A stretch of DNA of 64,000 bases from an uncultured Litoreibacter sp. (GTDB taxonomy: Bacteria; Pseudomonadota; Alphaproteobacteria; Rhodobacterales; Rhodobacteraceae), in the NCBI RefSeq assembly GCF_947501785.1, contig NZ_CANMXB010000001.1, positions 2,980,501 to 3,044,500 of the forward strand, written 5' to 3'. The notes beneath the pieces were generated by a model, which worked only from the letters and a program-made list of their open reading frames with translations, did not search any database and was not told the origin of the DNA. Below are positions 52,432 through 62,071 of the stretch, piece after piece. The translations under genes were made by a program, and so were the position numbers. Every line of letters begins with the position of its first letter. Position 1 is the first letter of the stretch.

Positions 52432-53655
52432 ATGTCCGCGCCCAAAAAAGTTGTTCTCGCCTATTCCGGTGGCCTTGATACCTCGATCATTTTGAAATGG
52501 TTGCAGACCGAATATGGCTGCGAGGTTGTCACCTTCACCGCCGACCTTGGTCAGGGCGAAGAGCTGGAGCCCGCGCGCAAGAAGGCGGAACTGTTGGGCA
52601 TCAAACCCGAAAACATCTTCATCGAGGATGTGCGCGAAGAATTTGTGCGTGACTTCGTTTTCCCGATGTTTCGGGCCAATGCGGTCTATGAAGGGCTCTA
52701 CCTGCTGGGCACGTCGATCGCGCGGCCATTGATCTCGAAACGGTTGGTTGAAATTGCGGAGGCAACCGGCGCTGACGCGGTGTCCCACGGCGCGACGGGC
52801 AAGGGCAACGATCAGGTGCGGTTCGAACTTAGCGCATATGCGTTGAACCCCGACATCAAGGTCATTGCACCGTGGCGGGAGTGGGATTTGTCGTCGCGCA
52901 CCAAATTGCTGGAATTCGCCGAGGCAAACCAGATCCCGATTGCCAAGGACAAACGCGGCGAAGCACCGTTCAGTGTAGACGCGAACCTTCTGCACACCTC
53001 GTCCGAGGGCAAGGTTCTGGAAGACCCAGCCGAGATGGCGCCGGACTACGTATACCAGCGGACCGTGCATCCCGAAGATGCGCCCGAGACCCCGGAATAT
53101 GTGGAAGTCGGGTTTGAGAGGGGCGATGCGGTCAGCATCAATGGCGAGGCGATGTCGCCAGCGTCCGTCCTGGCCAAGCTGAACGAACTGGGCGGAAAGC
53201 ATGGCTGCGGCCGCCTTGATCTGGTCGAGGGGCGGTTTGTCGGCATGAAGTCCCGCGGCGTGTACGAGACCCCGGGGGGAACTTTGCTGTTGGAGGCCCA
53301 TCGCGGGATTGAGTCGATCACGCTCGACCGGGGGGCGGCACATCTGAAGGACGAGCTGATGCCGCGCTATGCGGAACTGATCTACAATGGCTTCTGGTTC
53401 TCACCGGAGCGCGAGATGTTGCAAGCGGCAATCGATGCCTCGCAGGCGCACGTCACGGGGACCGTGAAGCTGAAGCTCTACAAGGGTTCGGCGCGGACGG
53501 TTGGCCGGTGGTCTGACCATTCGCTCTATTCCGAGGCGCATGTGACGTTTGAGGAAGACGCAGGGGCCTATGATCAGACGGATGCGGCGGGCTTTATTCA
53601 ACTCAACGCGCTGCGGCTCAAACTGCTGGCCGCACGCGACAAGCGGTTCAAGTAA
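52432..53655 (+). CDS. argG: Argininosuccinate synthase
   Basis: Start at ATG 52432 with 'CGGAGA' upstream; the TTG three bases earlier is ignored. The 407-residue product has the ATP-pyrophosphatase loop '[17 protein letters not shown]' and '[13 protein letters not shown]', the family signatures. It joins citrulline and aspartate to argininosuccinate in arginine synthesis. Monocistronic, ending six bases before a perfect hairpin. Confidence 0.97.
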   Translation: MSAPKKVVLAYSGGLDTSIILKWLQTEYGCEVVTFTADLGQGEELEPARKKAELLGIKPENIFIEDVREEFVRDFVFPMFRANAVYEGLYLLGTSIARPLISKRLVEIAEATGADAVSHGATGKGNDQVRFELSAYALNPDIKVIAPWREWDLSSRTKLLEFAEANQIPIAKDKRGEAPFSVDANLLHTSSEGKVLEDPAEMAPDYVYQRTVHPEDAPETPEYVEVGFERGDAVSINGEAMSPASVLAKLNELGGKHGCGRLDLVEGRFVGMKSRGVYETPGGTLLLEAHRGIESITLDRGAAHLKDELMPRYAELIYNGFWFSPEREMLQAAIDASQAHVTGTVKLKLYKGSARTVGRWSDHSLYSEAHVTFEEDAGAYDQTDAAGFIQLNALRLKLLAARDKRFK

Positions 53656-53660
53656 ACGAA

Positions 53661-53682
53661 AAGGTTCCCCGCGGGGAACCTT
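53661..53682. terminator. Bidirectional terminator between argG and the sulfotransferase gene
   Basis: AAGGTTCCCC (53661-53670) and GGGGAACCTT (53673-53682) form a near-perfect ten-pair palindrome. On the minus strand it is followed by TTTTCGTTT, the usual T-tract; on the plus strand by CTAAG. It serves the sulfotransferase gene best and argG as hairpin only. Confidence 0.75.
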
Positions 53683-53705
53683 CTAAGCCTCTGAATGTAA
53701 TCACT

Positions 53706-53721
53706 TTAACCTGATGTTAAC
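53706..53721. promoter_or_regulatory. Second perfect CtrA-like site, at a convergent gene end
   Basis: TTAAC-CTGATG-TTAAC matches the CtrA consensus exactly but lies over the stop codon of the sulfotransferase gene (53717 onward), between convergent gene ends. No gene start is near, so it is either fortuitous or marks an unannotated transcript. Confidence 0.3.
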
Positions 53722-54415
53722 TAGGTTTGAGCCTCTGCGTGCGCAAAATCGCGTATGCTGGCAGGGCATCCTCGCACAGCTCTGCAAGATGTCCTGAAAG
53801 GTCCGGCAACGGACCTTCGGGCCCCGCAAAGCCCGTGCTCTTGTGGACGGCGTTGTACCAGTGTTGTGCCCAGATGCCATCTTCGGCGATGCCGCCTGAT
53901 GGCCAAGACAGCATAGCCGGGTCGAAATCCAGATCCAGCGCGGCGCAGAGCGCACGCAACATCGCTTCGGGGTTGTCCCGGATATCGGCGCTGTCGATGA
54001 CAATGCCGCCGAATTCCTCATACAGGTCGATTTGCTGTTCGACGCCGATATCGTTCAGCGTCACCTCTTCCCGCTTGGCCTGATAGCTGGCCAGCACCCG
54101 GGCCGGATGACGAATTAGGAAGACATGGCGGCAGTCCTCAGCCCAGCCCATGGGGGTCTGTTCCAAGATGTGATGACACATATGTTTTTGATAGACATGC
54201 GGGCGCCCCTCGACCGCGCAGGAGGCCGCGGCCTTTTCCCAGTCGCTTTCATGCGCCTTGATCACGTCAGAGGCCATGGGATGGGGCAGGCCGGTTTCGC
54301 GCAGAAAAGATCCGTAAAACGGTTCATCCATGACGGTGAAATCGGTGCGGTTTGCGAAACTGTACATCATCGCGGTGGACAGGTTGCGCGGGCCGGACCA
54401 GCAGGCAATTTTCAT
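53717..54415 (-). CDS. Sulfotransferase-like protein
   Basis: A 232-residue protein with a P-loop-like PAPS site near the start ('CWSGPRNLSTAMMYSFANRT') and a 'RHVFLIRHPARVLASYQAKR' segment matching the 3'-phosphate-binding position of sulfotransferases. It is shorter than the carbohydrate sulfotransferases elsewhere in the window and belongs to the separate SGPRNxST subgroup found as a single gene in many proteobacteria. The acceptor is unknown. Transcribed alone, divergent from the DUF898 gene. Confidence 0.8.
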   Translation of the reverse strand: MKIACWSGPRNLSTAMMYSFANRTDFTVMDEPFYGSFLRETGLPHPMASDVIKAHESDWEKAAASCAVEGRPHVYQKHMCHHILEQTPMGWAEDCRHVFLIRHPARVLASYQAKREEVTLNDIGVEQQIDLYEEFGGIVIDSADIRDNPEAMLRALCAALDLDFDPAMLSWPSGGIAEDGIWAQHWYNAVHKSTGFAGPEGPLPDLSGHLAELCEDALPAYAILRTQRLKPS

Positions 54416-54563
54416 GGCTCAATCCCCATTCTTTGACATCACTAGAGCGCGTATCCCATCGACAAGAAAGCGGCTTTTTGGGCCGGAAAGAAAGGGGATT
54501 CACAAGACAGGGCGGCAGAGATACGATTACCCCCAAGTAATTAACCAAAAAAGGGACAGTGCA

Positions 54564-55730
54564 ATGAGTGACCTGAGTTCGGGCGGAACCCAGCAGTTTG
54601 AGTTTCGCGGAAAGGCCGGCGAGTGGTTCGGCATCTGGATCGTGAACCTGCTGCTGAGCATCATTACAATCGGCATCTATTCGGCATGGGCCAAGGTGCG
54701 CACCAAGAAATATTTCTACAACCACACCTTCGTTCAGGACCGCAATTTTGACTACCACGCAACCGGCGGGCAAATCCTGATTGGCCGCCTGATTTTCATC
54801 GGTGGCTATGTCGCGTTCTCGCTGATCATTTCGCTGGTGCCGTTCCTTGGCATCATCCTGGTGCTCGGCTTGCTGGTGTTGATCCCGTGGCTGATCGTGA
54901 AATCCATGCAGTTCAACGCGCGGGTTTCCAGCTTCTCCAACGTACGGTTCAACTTTGTGGGCAAGACAGGGCGCGCCTTTGTGGTCTTCATCCTGATGCC
55001 GATCGTGGCCTATATCGTGATCGCGGCGCTTTTGGGCGGCGGCGGCGCATTGGCATTTACCAGCGGCAGCGTGGCCCTGGGCGCAATTTTGGGCATTGCG
55101 GGTATTGTCGTGATGTTCTTTGCCTTCCCGATCGTGGACAAAGCCGTCAAGCAATACGTGGTGAACAACTACCGTTTGGGCAATGCCGAATTTCTGCTTG
55201 ATGTCTCCTTGAAACCCTTCGTCAAAGCCTTCGGCTTTGCGTTCGGATGGGTTTTGGTGGTGGGCCTGCTGTCGGCCCTGCTTCTGGGCAACAGCGTTGT
55301 TGGCGCATTTGAAGCGCTGGAAGCGCTGGACAACGGCGGCGACCCGGACCCGGCGGCGCTTGGAGTTCTTGGCCTTTTGTATCTGTTGTTCTTTGTGGCC
55401 CTGCTGCCCGCAGGGTTCATCTATCAGGCCATGATCCGCAACACGATGTACAACAACACCACCCTGACAGGCGGACACCAATTCCGGTCCACCGTTGGCC
55501 CGGCGAAGCTTTTGTGGATCGCGTTGTCCAATGCGATTGTTGTGGCCTTTACCTTGGGGCTGATGCTGCCATGGGCGCATGTGCGGATGCACAAATACCT
55601 GGCGACACAGACCTTCCTGATCCCCGGCGGGTCGCTAGATGATTTTGTGGGCAAGCAGGTGGAAGACGGCATGTCAGTCGCGGATGCCTATACCGATCTG
55701 GAAGGCGTCGACTTCGGGATGCCCCTGTAA
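54564..55730 (+). CDS. DUF898 (YjgN-like) membrane protein
   Basis: Start at ATG 54564 with 'AAGGGA' seven bases upstream; the longer frame to 54330 is antisense to the sulfotransferase. The 388-residue protein has multiple helices and two copies of the YjgN pattern: 'EWFGIWIVNLLLSIITIGIY' with 'AWAKVRTKKYFYNHT', and 'LLWIALSNAIVVAFTLGLML' with 'PWAHVRMHKYLATQTF'. DUF898 proteins are inner-membrane proteins of unknown function. The next gene, an M48 peptidase, starts at the base after its stop codon, so the two are coupled. Confidence 0.9.
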   Translation: MSDLSSGGTQQFEFRGKAGEWFGIWIVNLLLSIITIGIYSAWAKVRTKKYFYNHTFVQDRNFDYHATGGQILIGRLIFIGGYVAFSLIISLVPFLGIILVLGLLVLIPWLIVKSMQFNARVSSFSNVRFNFVGKTGRAFVVFILMPIVAYIVIAALLGGGGALAFTSGSVALGAILGIAGIVVMFFAFPIVDKAVKQYVVNNYRLGNAEFLLDVSLKPFVKAFGFAFGWVLVVGLLSALLLGNSVVGAFEALEALDNGGDPDPAALGVLGLLYLLFFVALLPAGFIYQAMIRNTMYNNTTLTGGHQFRSTVGPAKLLWIALSNAIVVAFTLGLMLPWAHVRMHKYLATQTFLIPGGSLDDFVGKQVEDGMSVADAYTDLEGVDFGMPL

Positions 55731-56822
55731 GTGGCCGCCACCGATCCGTATCAACGCTTTGGCCTGTCCGTAGAAGGACGGGCCTTTGCATCTAACAGCT
55801 CTGCGCAGATTGCGGCGCGGCTGTTGACCCGCGCGCCCGTTCAGGGCGAAGGGTCGGGGCCAGACGACGTTGTCGTCGACATAGTCGATAACACCGGCAC
55901 AGTTATCACCTCTGCCCCGCTAAGCCAGATCCGCGTTGACCCGCCAATTGGGACAGCCGCCCGAAAGCTGCATTTTCCCGACCGCGCCCTTTACGAGACC
56001 GACGACCGCGCAGAGATCGCCGCGTTGACGGGCAAAACCTACGGCGAAAAGCTGAACGAATACGAGGCCGTTCGCCCGCGCCTGATCGGGTTTGTAGCGG
56101 CGGCGATTGTTGGCTGCATCATCATCTGGAAATACGGGTTGGACCTGCTGGTTGCGGGCGCGATTGCGCTGACCCCGCCCGTATTGGTGGAACAGCTGGA
56201 CAAAGGCACCCTGCAAACCATCGACTTTGCCATGCGCGCCCAACCCACCACGCTGGATGACGCCGAGCAGGAGCGCATCAGGGCCATCTTCACCAACCTG
56301 CTGGCCGCGCTGCCCGCCGACGACGTGAACGACGCCAATTTCAACCTGCTGTTTCGCAACATGGAAAAGGTGGGGCCGAACGCCTTTGCCCTGCCGGGCG
56401 GTACAGTGATCATGACCGACCAATTCGCGCAACGCTTCGGGCAAGACGACGTGTTGGCGGGGGTGCTGGGCCATGAGATCGGGCATGTGGTTGAGAAGCA
56501 CGGGCTGACGCAGACCTACCGGTCGTTGGGGCTCTATTTCATCATTGGCTTCCTTGCGGGCGACACCGGCCCGTTCATTGAAGACATTTTGCTGGAGGGC
56601 AACCTGCTGTTGTCGTTGAGCTTCTCGCGCAAGCATGAGGCGGAGGCAGACAAATTCGGCGTCTCCCTGACGCGGGACGCGGGCTACAACCCCGCGGGGC
56701 TGAAGCTGTTCTTCCTGGAGATGTCGAAAAAAGGCGTGGAGCCGGTGGAATGGCTGTCGACCCACCCCAACAGCGGCGAACGGGTCAAACAGATTGACGG
56801 GTACGTGGACGCCCTGGATTGA
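55731..56822 (+). CDS. M48 family metallopeptidase
   Basis: GTG start immediately after the DUF898 stop. The 363-residue product has an N-terminal ~110-residue soluble region, one or two membrane helices ('LIGFVAAAIVGCIIIWKYGL'), then an M48 peptidase domain with zinc motif 'GVLGHEIGHVVEKHG' and third ligand in 'SRKHEAEADKFGVSLT'. It resembles membrane-anchored Oma1/BepA-like proteases, with quality control of envelope proteins as a plausible role. The tight link with DUF898 suggests a functional pair. Confidence 0.9.
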   Translation: MAATDPYQRFGLSVEGRAFASNSSAQIAARLLTRAPVQGEGSGPDDVVVDIVDNTGTVITSAPLSQIRVDPPIGTAARKLHFPDRALYETDDRAEIAALTGKTYGEKLNEYEAVRPRLIGFVAAAIVGCIIIWKYGLDLLVAGAIALTPPVLVEQLDKGTLQTIDFAMRAQPTTLDDAEQERIRAIFTNLLAALPADDVNDANFNLLFRNMEKVGPNAFALPGGTVIMTDQFAQRFGQDDVLAGVLGHEIGHVVEKHGLTQTYRSLGLYFIIGFLAGDTGPFIEDILLEGNLLLSLSFSRKHEAEADKFGVSLTRDAGYNPAGLKLFFLEMSKKGVEPVEWLSTHPNSGERVKQIDGYVDALD

Positions 56823-56911
56823 TCACCGATTGGTGAGCTCACGCGGTCGTGGGTTGAGATGCGCCGCCGCCCCCTAGATCGTACCGCAAGCGTTAGATCA
56901 GGAGTGCTCCC

Positions 56912-57541
56912 ATGCTGAAACCCGTTTTCCTTGCCGCCGCTTTCGCCATGCTGGCGGGCGGCGCCTATGCTGAGACCAAGACCATCACCGTTGCGGGGGG
57001 CTGTTTCTGGTGCGTGGAATCGGATTTTGAAAGTGTGCCGGGCGTTAAAGGTGCTGTTTCGGGATTTGCGGGCGGCAAGCTGGCCAACCCGACCTACAAG
57101 CAGGTGACCAAAGGCGGGACCGGCCACTACGAGGCGGTGCAGATCACCTACGACAACGCCAAGCTGCCGCTGGGCAAGCTTTATGACATGTTCTTCCGTT
57201 CGGTCGACCCGACGGATGCGGGCGGGCAGTTCTGCGATCGCGGCGCCAGCTACCGCACCGCGCTGTTTGTCAGCAACGGGGCGGAGCAGCAGGCCGCCGA
57301 AGCCGCCAAAGCGCGCGCCGAGGCGGAGCTGGGTCAGAAGATCGTCACGCCGATTTTGCGGGCCGGGCCGTTTTACGCCGCCGATGCGGGGCATCAGGAC
57401 TACTACAAGAGCAACGACAAGGTGCTGACCCGTTTCGGGTTGGTGTCCAAGGCCAAGGCCTACAAGAAATACCGCAACGCCTGCGGCCGCGACCAGCGGG
57501 TCAAGCAGCTTTGGGGCAGCGCCGCGCCGTTTGCGTCTTAG
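56912..57541 (+). CDS. msrA: Periplasmic peptide-methionine (S)-S-oxide reductase
   Basis: A 209-residue MsrA with catalytic cysteine in '[13 protein letters not shown]' and a C-terminal resolving cysteine in 'RNACGRDQ'. '[20 protein letters not shown]' is the substrate-site region. It carries a signal peptide (cleavage 'GGAYA/ETK'), so it repairs oxidised methionine in the periplasm rather than the cytosol. An 'AGGAG' precedes the ATG. It converges with yggT, with a four-base overlap of the stops. Confidence 0.93.
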   Translation: MLKPVFLAAAFAMLAGGAYAETKTITVAGGCFWCVESDFESVPGVKGAVSGFAGGKLANPTYKQVTKGGTGHYEAVQITYDNAKLPLGKLYDMFFRSVDPTDAGGQFCDRGASYRTALFVSNGAEQQAAEAAKARAEAELGQKIVTPILRAGPFYAADAGHQDYYKSNDKVLTRFGLVSKAKAYKKYRNACGRDQRVKQLWGSAAPFAS

Positions 57542-57825
57542 AGGAAGAAGCTGGCGTTGTTGTGCAGGATGATCTCGATCGCGTAGACGCCCAGCAATGC
57601 CACCAGCGGGCTGAGATCCATGCCACCGATGTTCGGCACAAAACGGCGAATGGGGCCGTAGATCGGCTCCAGCAACCTCTGCAGACCAAACCATAGCTGC
57701 GCCACGATGGGTTGGCGCAGGTTCACCACGTTGAAGCTGATCAACCAGCTCATGATGAAGTGGATGATAATGACGGTGCGCACCACGCCGATCAGCAATA
57801 GCAGGATTTGAAACAGGGACGTCAT
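57538..57825 (-). CDS. YggT family membrane protein
   Basis: Start at ATG 57825. The 95-residue product has two hydrophobic segments ('[20 protein letters not shown]' and '[19 protein letters not shown]') flanking the conserved '[20 protein letters not shown]', which defines the YggT family (ycf19-like). It is thought to act in membrane or osmotic homeostasis or cell division-associated functions; the role here is unknown. The frame runs on upstream to 58173 but that is antisense to the thioesterase gene. Confidence 0.93.
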   Translation of the reverse strand: MTSLFQILLLLIGVVRTVIIIHFIMSWLISFNVVNLRQPIVAQLWFGLQRLLEPIYGPIRRFVPNIGGMDLSPLVALLGVYAIEIILHNNASFFL

Positions 57826-57940
57826 GAGTGGCTCCGATTTGGTCTGTTCAAGACAGGTAGTGCGCGGGCGTCCTTTGCGCAAGATGGGCGTGACGCGTGG
57901 TTCGGGTTGACCTCGCGGCCAGAAGCGCCAACTGAGGGGC

Positions 57941-58468
57941 ATGTACCCTGTCATCCGCCTGATCAAAGAATTCGTAAAATTCCGCAATGCCCCCGATTTG
58001 GGGCTGACGGACACGCATGTGTCGACCCATCGCTGCTGGCCGTGGGACATTGACCTGTGGATGGAGCTGAACAACGGCCGCACCCTGACCTTGTACGACC
58101 TGTCCCGCCTGCCGCTCGCTAAACGCGCGGGGCTGATCCGCGCATTGAACGACAACAAATGGGGGCTGACCATGGCGGGCGCGTCGGTGCGGTATCGCCG
58201 CCGCGTGCGGATGTTTCAGAAGGTCGAAATCCGGTCGCGCGCCGTCTGCTGGGATGACAAATTTCTGTATCTGGAGCAATCCATGTGGAGCAAGGGGGAG
58301 GCGACCTCGCATATCCTCTATCGTGCAGCGGTGACGGACAAAAACGGCATCGTGCCAACTGCGAAAATTGTGGAGGCCGTGGCACCTGGTGCCGAAACGC
58401 CAGATGTTCCCAACTGGATCGCGGCATGGATCGACGCCGAGGCGCGGCGCCCATGGCCGCCATTCTAA
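57941..58468 (+). CDS. Acyl-CoA thioesterase (hotdog fold)
   Basis: A 175-residue protein with hotdog-fold features: 'THVSTHRCWPWDIDLWMELN' (a D-x-x-x-E/N-type entry), 'NNGRTLTLYDLSRLPLAKRA' and 'AGASVRYRRRVRMFQKVEIR', matching the THEM6/4HBT-like thioesterase group. It probably hydrolyses acyl-CoA; the chain length is unknown. Divergent from yggT across 115 bases. The end is proline-rich. Confidence 0.83.
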   Translation: MYPVIRLIKEFVKFRNAPDLGLTDTHVSTHRCWPWDIDLWMELNNGRTLTLYDLSRLPLAKRAGLIRALNDNKWGLTMAGASVRYRRRVRMFQKVEIRSRAVCWDDKFLYLEQSMWSKGEATSHILYRAAVTDKNGIVPTAKIVEAVAPGAETPDVPNWIAAWIDAEARRPWPPF

Positions 58469-58571
58469 AGCTGACGCTGACGTAAGCGTCACAAATTAAG
58501 GTAAGTTTTACCTTGCCTCCGATAGTTTCCGGGTGGTTAATCCACGACATAGTCTGGGGGACAATGAAGGT

Positions 58572-59978
58572 ATGACGGATATTCCGTTAAAGAAGCGCGT
58601 GCGCGGCTGGATGATGTTCGACTGGGCCAGCCAGCCGTATAATACGTCATTGCTCACATTTGTTTTCGGGCCATATTTTGCTGCGGTTGTTGCGAAACAG
58701 CTGATGGACGGCGGCCTAATCGAGAGCGCAGCAAAGGCCCAGGCCCAGTCAACATGGGGCTGGGCGCTTACAATTTCAGGTCTGTTGATTGCCGCGTTGG
58801 CTCCGGTAATGGGGGCTGTCGCGGATAGCTCAGGCCGGCGGCTTCCGTTTATCTGGGTATTCTCAGCTCTGTATGTCGTTGGGGCGTGTGGAGTTTGGTT
58901 GGCTGCGCCCAATGTCATGAACGTCGCATTGGTGCTGGGCCTCTTCATTATCGGTCTGATTGGCATGGAGTTCGCCACAATTTTTACCAACGCCATGTTG
59001 CCTGATTTGGGGCCACGCGAGGAAATTGGAAAACTGTCCGGCACCGGGTTTTCGATTGGTTACGTGGGCGGTTTGGTGTCTCTCGTGTTGATCCTCTGTC
59101 TGCTTGCTGAGAATGAGCAGGGAAAGACGCTGATCGGAATTCAGCCAATACTTGGCCTTGATCCGGAATTGCGTGAAGGGACCAGATCTGTAGGGACGTT
59201 CACCGCGCTTTGGTACATGATCTTCATGATCCCATTTTTTCTTTGGGTGCGTGAGCCGGGGCCGCACAAACCGTTCCCCAAGAACGTAGTGCGAAAGAGC
59301 TTTTCAGACCTGAAAGTCACACTATCGAAGCTTCCGAAGAGCCCGAGCCTCACCGCCTATCTTGGTTCATCGATGCTATATCGGGATGCTTTGAACGGCA
59401 TGTACACTTTTGGTGGTGTCTACGCGGTGCTCGTTCTGGATTGGACTGTGGTCGATGTTGGGGTCTTCGGTATCTTGGCAATTATTGCGGGCGCGATTTC
59501 CGCCTTTTTGGGAGGCCGTGCAGACAGCCGGTTTGGTCCGAAGCCTGTGATCGTCTCCTGCATTGTCGCGCTGATGTTGGCGGCAATTGGGATTGTGTCC
59601 ATTTCGAAAGAGTCGATCTTCGGCGTCATGGTGTCGATGGAGGATGTGCTTGGGCCTTTCTCGACCTCGGACTTGGCATTTTATTTCTGCGGCTGCGTTG
59701 TCGGCGCGGCTGGAGGCACGCTGCAGGCAGCGTCGCGCACCATGTTGGTGTTGCAAGCCAACCCCGAGCGCATGACGGAAGCCTTTGGGCTTTATGCGCT
59801 TGCGGGCAAGGCCACATCTTTTCTTGCGCCGATGCTGATTGCGATTGTGACAACTGTTTCAGAAAGTCAGCGGATTGGCGTAAGTCCCGTGATCGTGCTC
59901 TTCCTTTTGGGACTCATCCTGCTACTCTGGGTGAAACCTGAAGGAGAGGATGAAGAGGTATGGGCTTCCGCCACTTAA
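58572..59978 (+). CDS. UMF1-type MFS transporter
   Basis: Start at ATG 58572 ('MTDIPLKKRVRGWMMFDWAS'); a GTG at 58533 would add 13 residues. The 468-residue protein has about twelve membrane helices and the Atg22/UMF1 features 'MMFDWASQPYNTSLLTFVFG' and 'GAVADSSGRRLPFIWVFSAL', with 'GTLQAASRTMLVLQANPERM' near the end. It is a putative efflux permease; amino acid or metabolite efflux is typical, with the substrate unknown. Overlaps mepA by 19 bases. Base composition is somewhat more AT-rich than its neighbours. Confidence 0.88.
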   Translation: MTDIPLKKRVRGWMMFDWASQPYNTSLLTFVFGPYFAAVVAKQLMDGGLIESAAKAQAQSTWGWALTISGLLIAALAPVMGAVADSSGRRLPFIWVFSALYVVGACGVWLAAPNVMNVALVLGLFIIGLIGMEFATIFTNAMLPDLGPREEIGKLSGTGFSIGYVGGLVSLVLILCLLAENEQGKTLIGIQPILGLDPELREGTRSVGTFTALWYMIFMIPFFLWVREPGPHKPFPKNVVRKSFSDLKVTLSKLPKSPSLTAYLGSSMLYRDALNGMYTFGGVYAVLVLDWTVVDVGVFGILAIIAGAISAFLGGRADSRFGPKPVIVSCIVALMLAAIGIVSISKESIFGVMVSMEDVLGPFSTSDLAFYFCGCVVGAAGGTLQAASRTMLVLQANPERMTEAFGLYALAGKATSFLAPMLIAIVTTVSESQRIGVSPVIVLFLLGLILLLWVKPEGEDEEVWASAT

Positions 59979-60868
59979 TCGCCGGGCTTTCCACTGTTGT
60001 TTTGATAAGTTGTGGCGGGTCGGACCGTGCCGCCGCGCCTGAGGTGCGCAAAGACCTGGGCGCGCAGGGGCAGATCATCGCAAAGACGCTGTTTGGGGCG
60101 AAGCGGTCGGGGTCGGCGCAAACGCCTGCAGCTTTTGGGTCTTATGCCAACGGATGCGCCGCCGGGCTGGTGCAGCTTCCAGAAACCGGGCCGACATGGC
60201 AGGCGATGCGCCTGTCGCGCAACCGCAATTGGGGGCATCCCGACACGGTTGATTTTGTCAAAGATCTAAGCCGGGTGGCCACCCGCCAGGGGTGGGCAGG
60301 ACTATATGTTGGCGATTTGAGCCAGCCGCGCGGCGGGCCGATGCTGACGGGTCACCGGTCCCATCAGATCGGGCTGGACGCGGACATCTGGATGAACCCC
60401 GCAAAGTCCATGAGCCTGAGCGCCAACCAGCGGGAAAATATCTCGGCCATTTCGATGCGGCGGTCCAACGGCGCGTTTGTGAATTCGGGTTGGACGCGTG
60501 GGCATCACGAGGTGCTGAAGGCTGCGGCCTCGGACCCGCGCGTGGCGCGGATTTTTGTCTTCCCGGGTGCCAAGGTGCAGATGTGCAAGGACGCCAAGGG
60601 CGACCGGTCGTGGCTGCGCAAAGTGCGGCCTTGGTGGGGGCATCACTACCATTTCCATGTGCGGCTGGCCTGCCCCAAGGGGTCGCGCGGCTGCGTGGAT
60701 CAGACCCCGCCGCCGGCCGGTGACGGATGCGCCGACGCGCAGCAATGGGTCAACAACATTCTGAACCCGCCGCCCCCTGACCCGAACGCCCCGCCGCCCA
60801 AGAAACGCCGCGAATTGCGGTTGGCCGACCTACCAAACCAATGCGTTGGAGTGCTGCAATCAAACTGA
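59960..60868 (+). CDS. mepA: Penicillin-insensitive murein endopeptidase
   Basis: A 302-residue lipoprotein-like product (lipobox 'VVLISC', Cys ~18) with LAS-type zinc motifs: '[15 protein letters not shown]' (H, D) and '[12 protein letters not shown]' (H-x-H). MepA cleaves D-Ala-mDAP crosslinks of peptidoglycan in the periplasm. The C-terminus has a proline-rich stretch ('[17 protein letters not shown]') and two cysteines. It starts within the MFS gene and its end overlaps the phytase-like gene by 28 bases, so the three form one run. Confidence 0.92.
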   Translation: MGFRHLIAGLSTVVLISCGGSDRAAAPEVRKDLGAQGQIIAKTLFGAKRSGSAQTPAAFGSYANGCAAGLVQLPETGPTWQAMRLSRNRNWGHPDTVDFVKDLSRVATRQGWAGLYVGDLSQPRGGPMLTGHRSHQIGLDADIWMNPAKSMSLSANQRENISAISMRRSNGAFVNSGWTRGHHEVLKAAASDPRVARIFVFPGAKVQMCKDAKGDRSWLRKVRPWWGHHYHFHVRLACPKGSRGCVDQTPPPAGDGCADAQQWVNNILNPPPPDPNAPPPKKRRELRLADLPNQCVGVLQSN

Positions 60869-61731
60869 GCCTGTCGGTTCTGATTTTGTTTGTCTGGGGC
60901 GCCGCGGCGGTGGCCCAGTCATTGGAGCTTGTCGGGTCGCGCACCTGGGGCGAGCCCGCAGAGGGCTTTGGCGGCTTCTCCTCCATCGAAGTGTCGGCCA
61001 ATGGCAGCAGCTTTCTGGCGACCACCGACAAGGGGCTTTTTGCCGAAGGGGTCTTTGTCCGGTCCCGTGGCCGGATCGTAGGCATCGACAACGCCAAATT
61101 CCGCACCATCCTGGGCACCGACGCAGAGCCGCTGGTCAGCTATCGCACGGACGCCGAAGGGCTGGCCGTGCATAACGGGCGCGACATCTACGTCTCGTTT
61201 GAGGGGCATCATGTCATTCGGAAGTTCGCGGCTTTGGACGGACCGTCCGAGGTGCTGAAAATGCCACCGTCCTTTCGTTACTTGCAAAACAACTCCTCGT
61301 TGGAGGCTTTGGCGGTCGATGGCAACGGTGTGCTGTATACGGTGCCCGAGCGGTCCGGCCGGTTGGACCGACCGTTCCCTGTTTGGCGCAACAACAAAGG
61401 CCGGTGGGACAGCCGCCTGCAAATTCCGCGCCGCGGCGGATTCCTAGTTGTCGGGGCGGATTTCGGGCCAGACGGTCGGCTGTACATCCTGGAGCGCGAT
61501 TTCAACGGCGTGTCCGCTTTTTCCACCCGCATCCGCAGTTTCATTGTCGGGCAGGGCCGGCTGCGGGACGAAAAGACGCTGCTGACCACCACCCCGGGCA
61601 CGCATGACAATCTGGAAGGCATATCCGTCTGGGCGAATGACGCGGGCAACATCCGCGTCACCATGATCTCGGACGACAATTTCCGGTTCTTCCAGAAGAC
61701 CGAATTTGTGGAGTACAGGCTGGTGCCTTGA
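60841..61731 (+). CDS. Esterase-like activity of phytase family protein
   Basis: A 296-residue exported protein (signal peptide cleaved near 'AVA/QSL') with the phytase-like beta-propeller signature '[20 protein letters not shown]', '[20 protein letters not shown]' and '[20 protein letters not shown]'. Members of this family are predicted periplasmic phosphoesterases; the substrate is unproven. It starts inside mepA and converges with the immunity genes, six bases from their end. Confidence 0.88.
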   Translation: MRWSAAIKLSLSVLILFVWGAAAVAQSLELVGSRTWGEPAEGFGGFSSIEVSANGSSFLATTDKGLFAEGVFVRSRGRIVGIDNAKFRTILGTDAEPLVSYRTDAEGLAVHNGRDIYVSFEGHHVIRKFAALDGPSEVLKMPPSFRYLQNNSSLEALAVDGNGVLYTVPERSGRLDRPFPVWRNNKGRWDSRLQIPRRGGFLVVGADFGPDGRLYILERDFNGVSAFSTRIRSFIVGQGRLRDEKTLLTTTPGTHDNLEGISVWANDAGNIRVTMISDDNFRFFQKTEFVEYRLVP

Positions 61732-61737
61732 GTGAGG

Positions 61738-62070
61738 TTAATCGGCCAAGAAGTCGATCAAGTCAGGCTCCGGGCTATCTTTGTAAATCCATTGATAGAG
61801 GCCGAGCACGTAATTGTAGAGCGCGGTTTCTGATGCGAAATCGGTTTTGAATTTGCGTTCGTAGTCTTCGTGCCGCAGAGGGCGGTATTCCAGAAACAGC
61901 TCGAAATCCTGTTTGAGCCTGGGCTTAGACGGGCCGTTATTGTCCTTGACCTCGGCTTCCAGAAATTCGTCCCGGTCGCTGTCGCCGTCCAGATATGTCT
62001 CGAACAGCCAATGAAGTTCTGGGTATGTTTCGCCAAACAGATAGACGGAATTAGTGACCTTTGCGACCAC
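61738..62070 (-). CDS. CdiI-like immunity protein, second copy
   Basis: GTG start at 62070, one base after the stop of the first copy. The 110-residue acidic product includes 'FLEYRPLRHEDYERKFKTDF', 'ALYNYVLGLYQWIY' and the ending 'PEPDLIDFLAD'. Over its last 52 residues it aligns without gaps to the first copy, with about 25 identities (hand count). This is the pattern of small acidic immunity proteins of contact-dependent inhibition and polymorphic toxin systems. A second copy may protect against a variant toxin no longer present, or against the same one. No signal peptide, so it acts in the cytosol. Confidence 0.72.
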   Translation of the reverse strand: MVAKVTNSVYLFGETYPELHWLFETYLDGDSDRDEFLEAEVKDNNGPSKPRLKQDFELFLEYRPLRHEDYERKFKTDFASETALYNYVLGLYQWIYKDSPEPDLIDFLAD

Positions 62071-62071
62071 G

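Noticed and set aside
52342-53343. 333-codon frame on the minus strand
   Set aside because: Antisense to argG; no ribosome site or family resemblance.
54324-55592. 422-codon frame on the minus strand
   Set aside because: Reads antisense to the DUF898 gene; rich in His/Gln/Asn with no hydrophobic or motif pattern, typical of a shadow.
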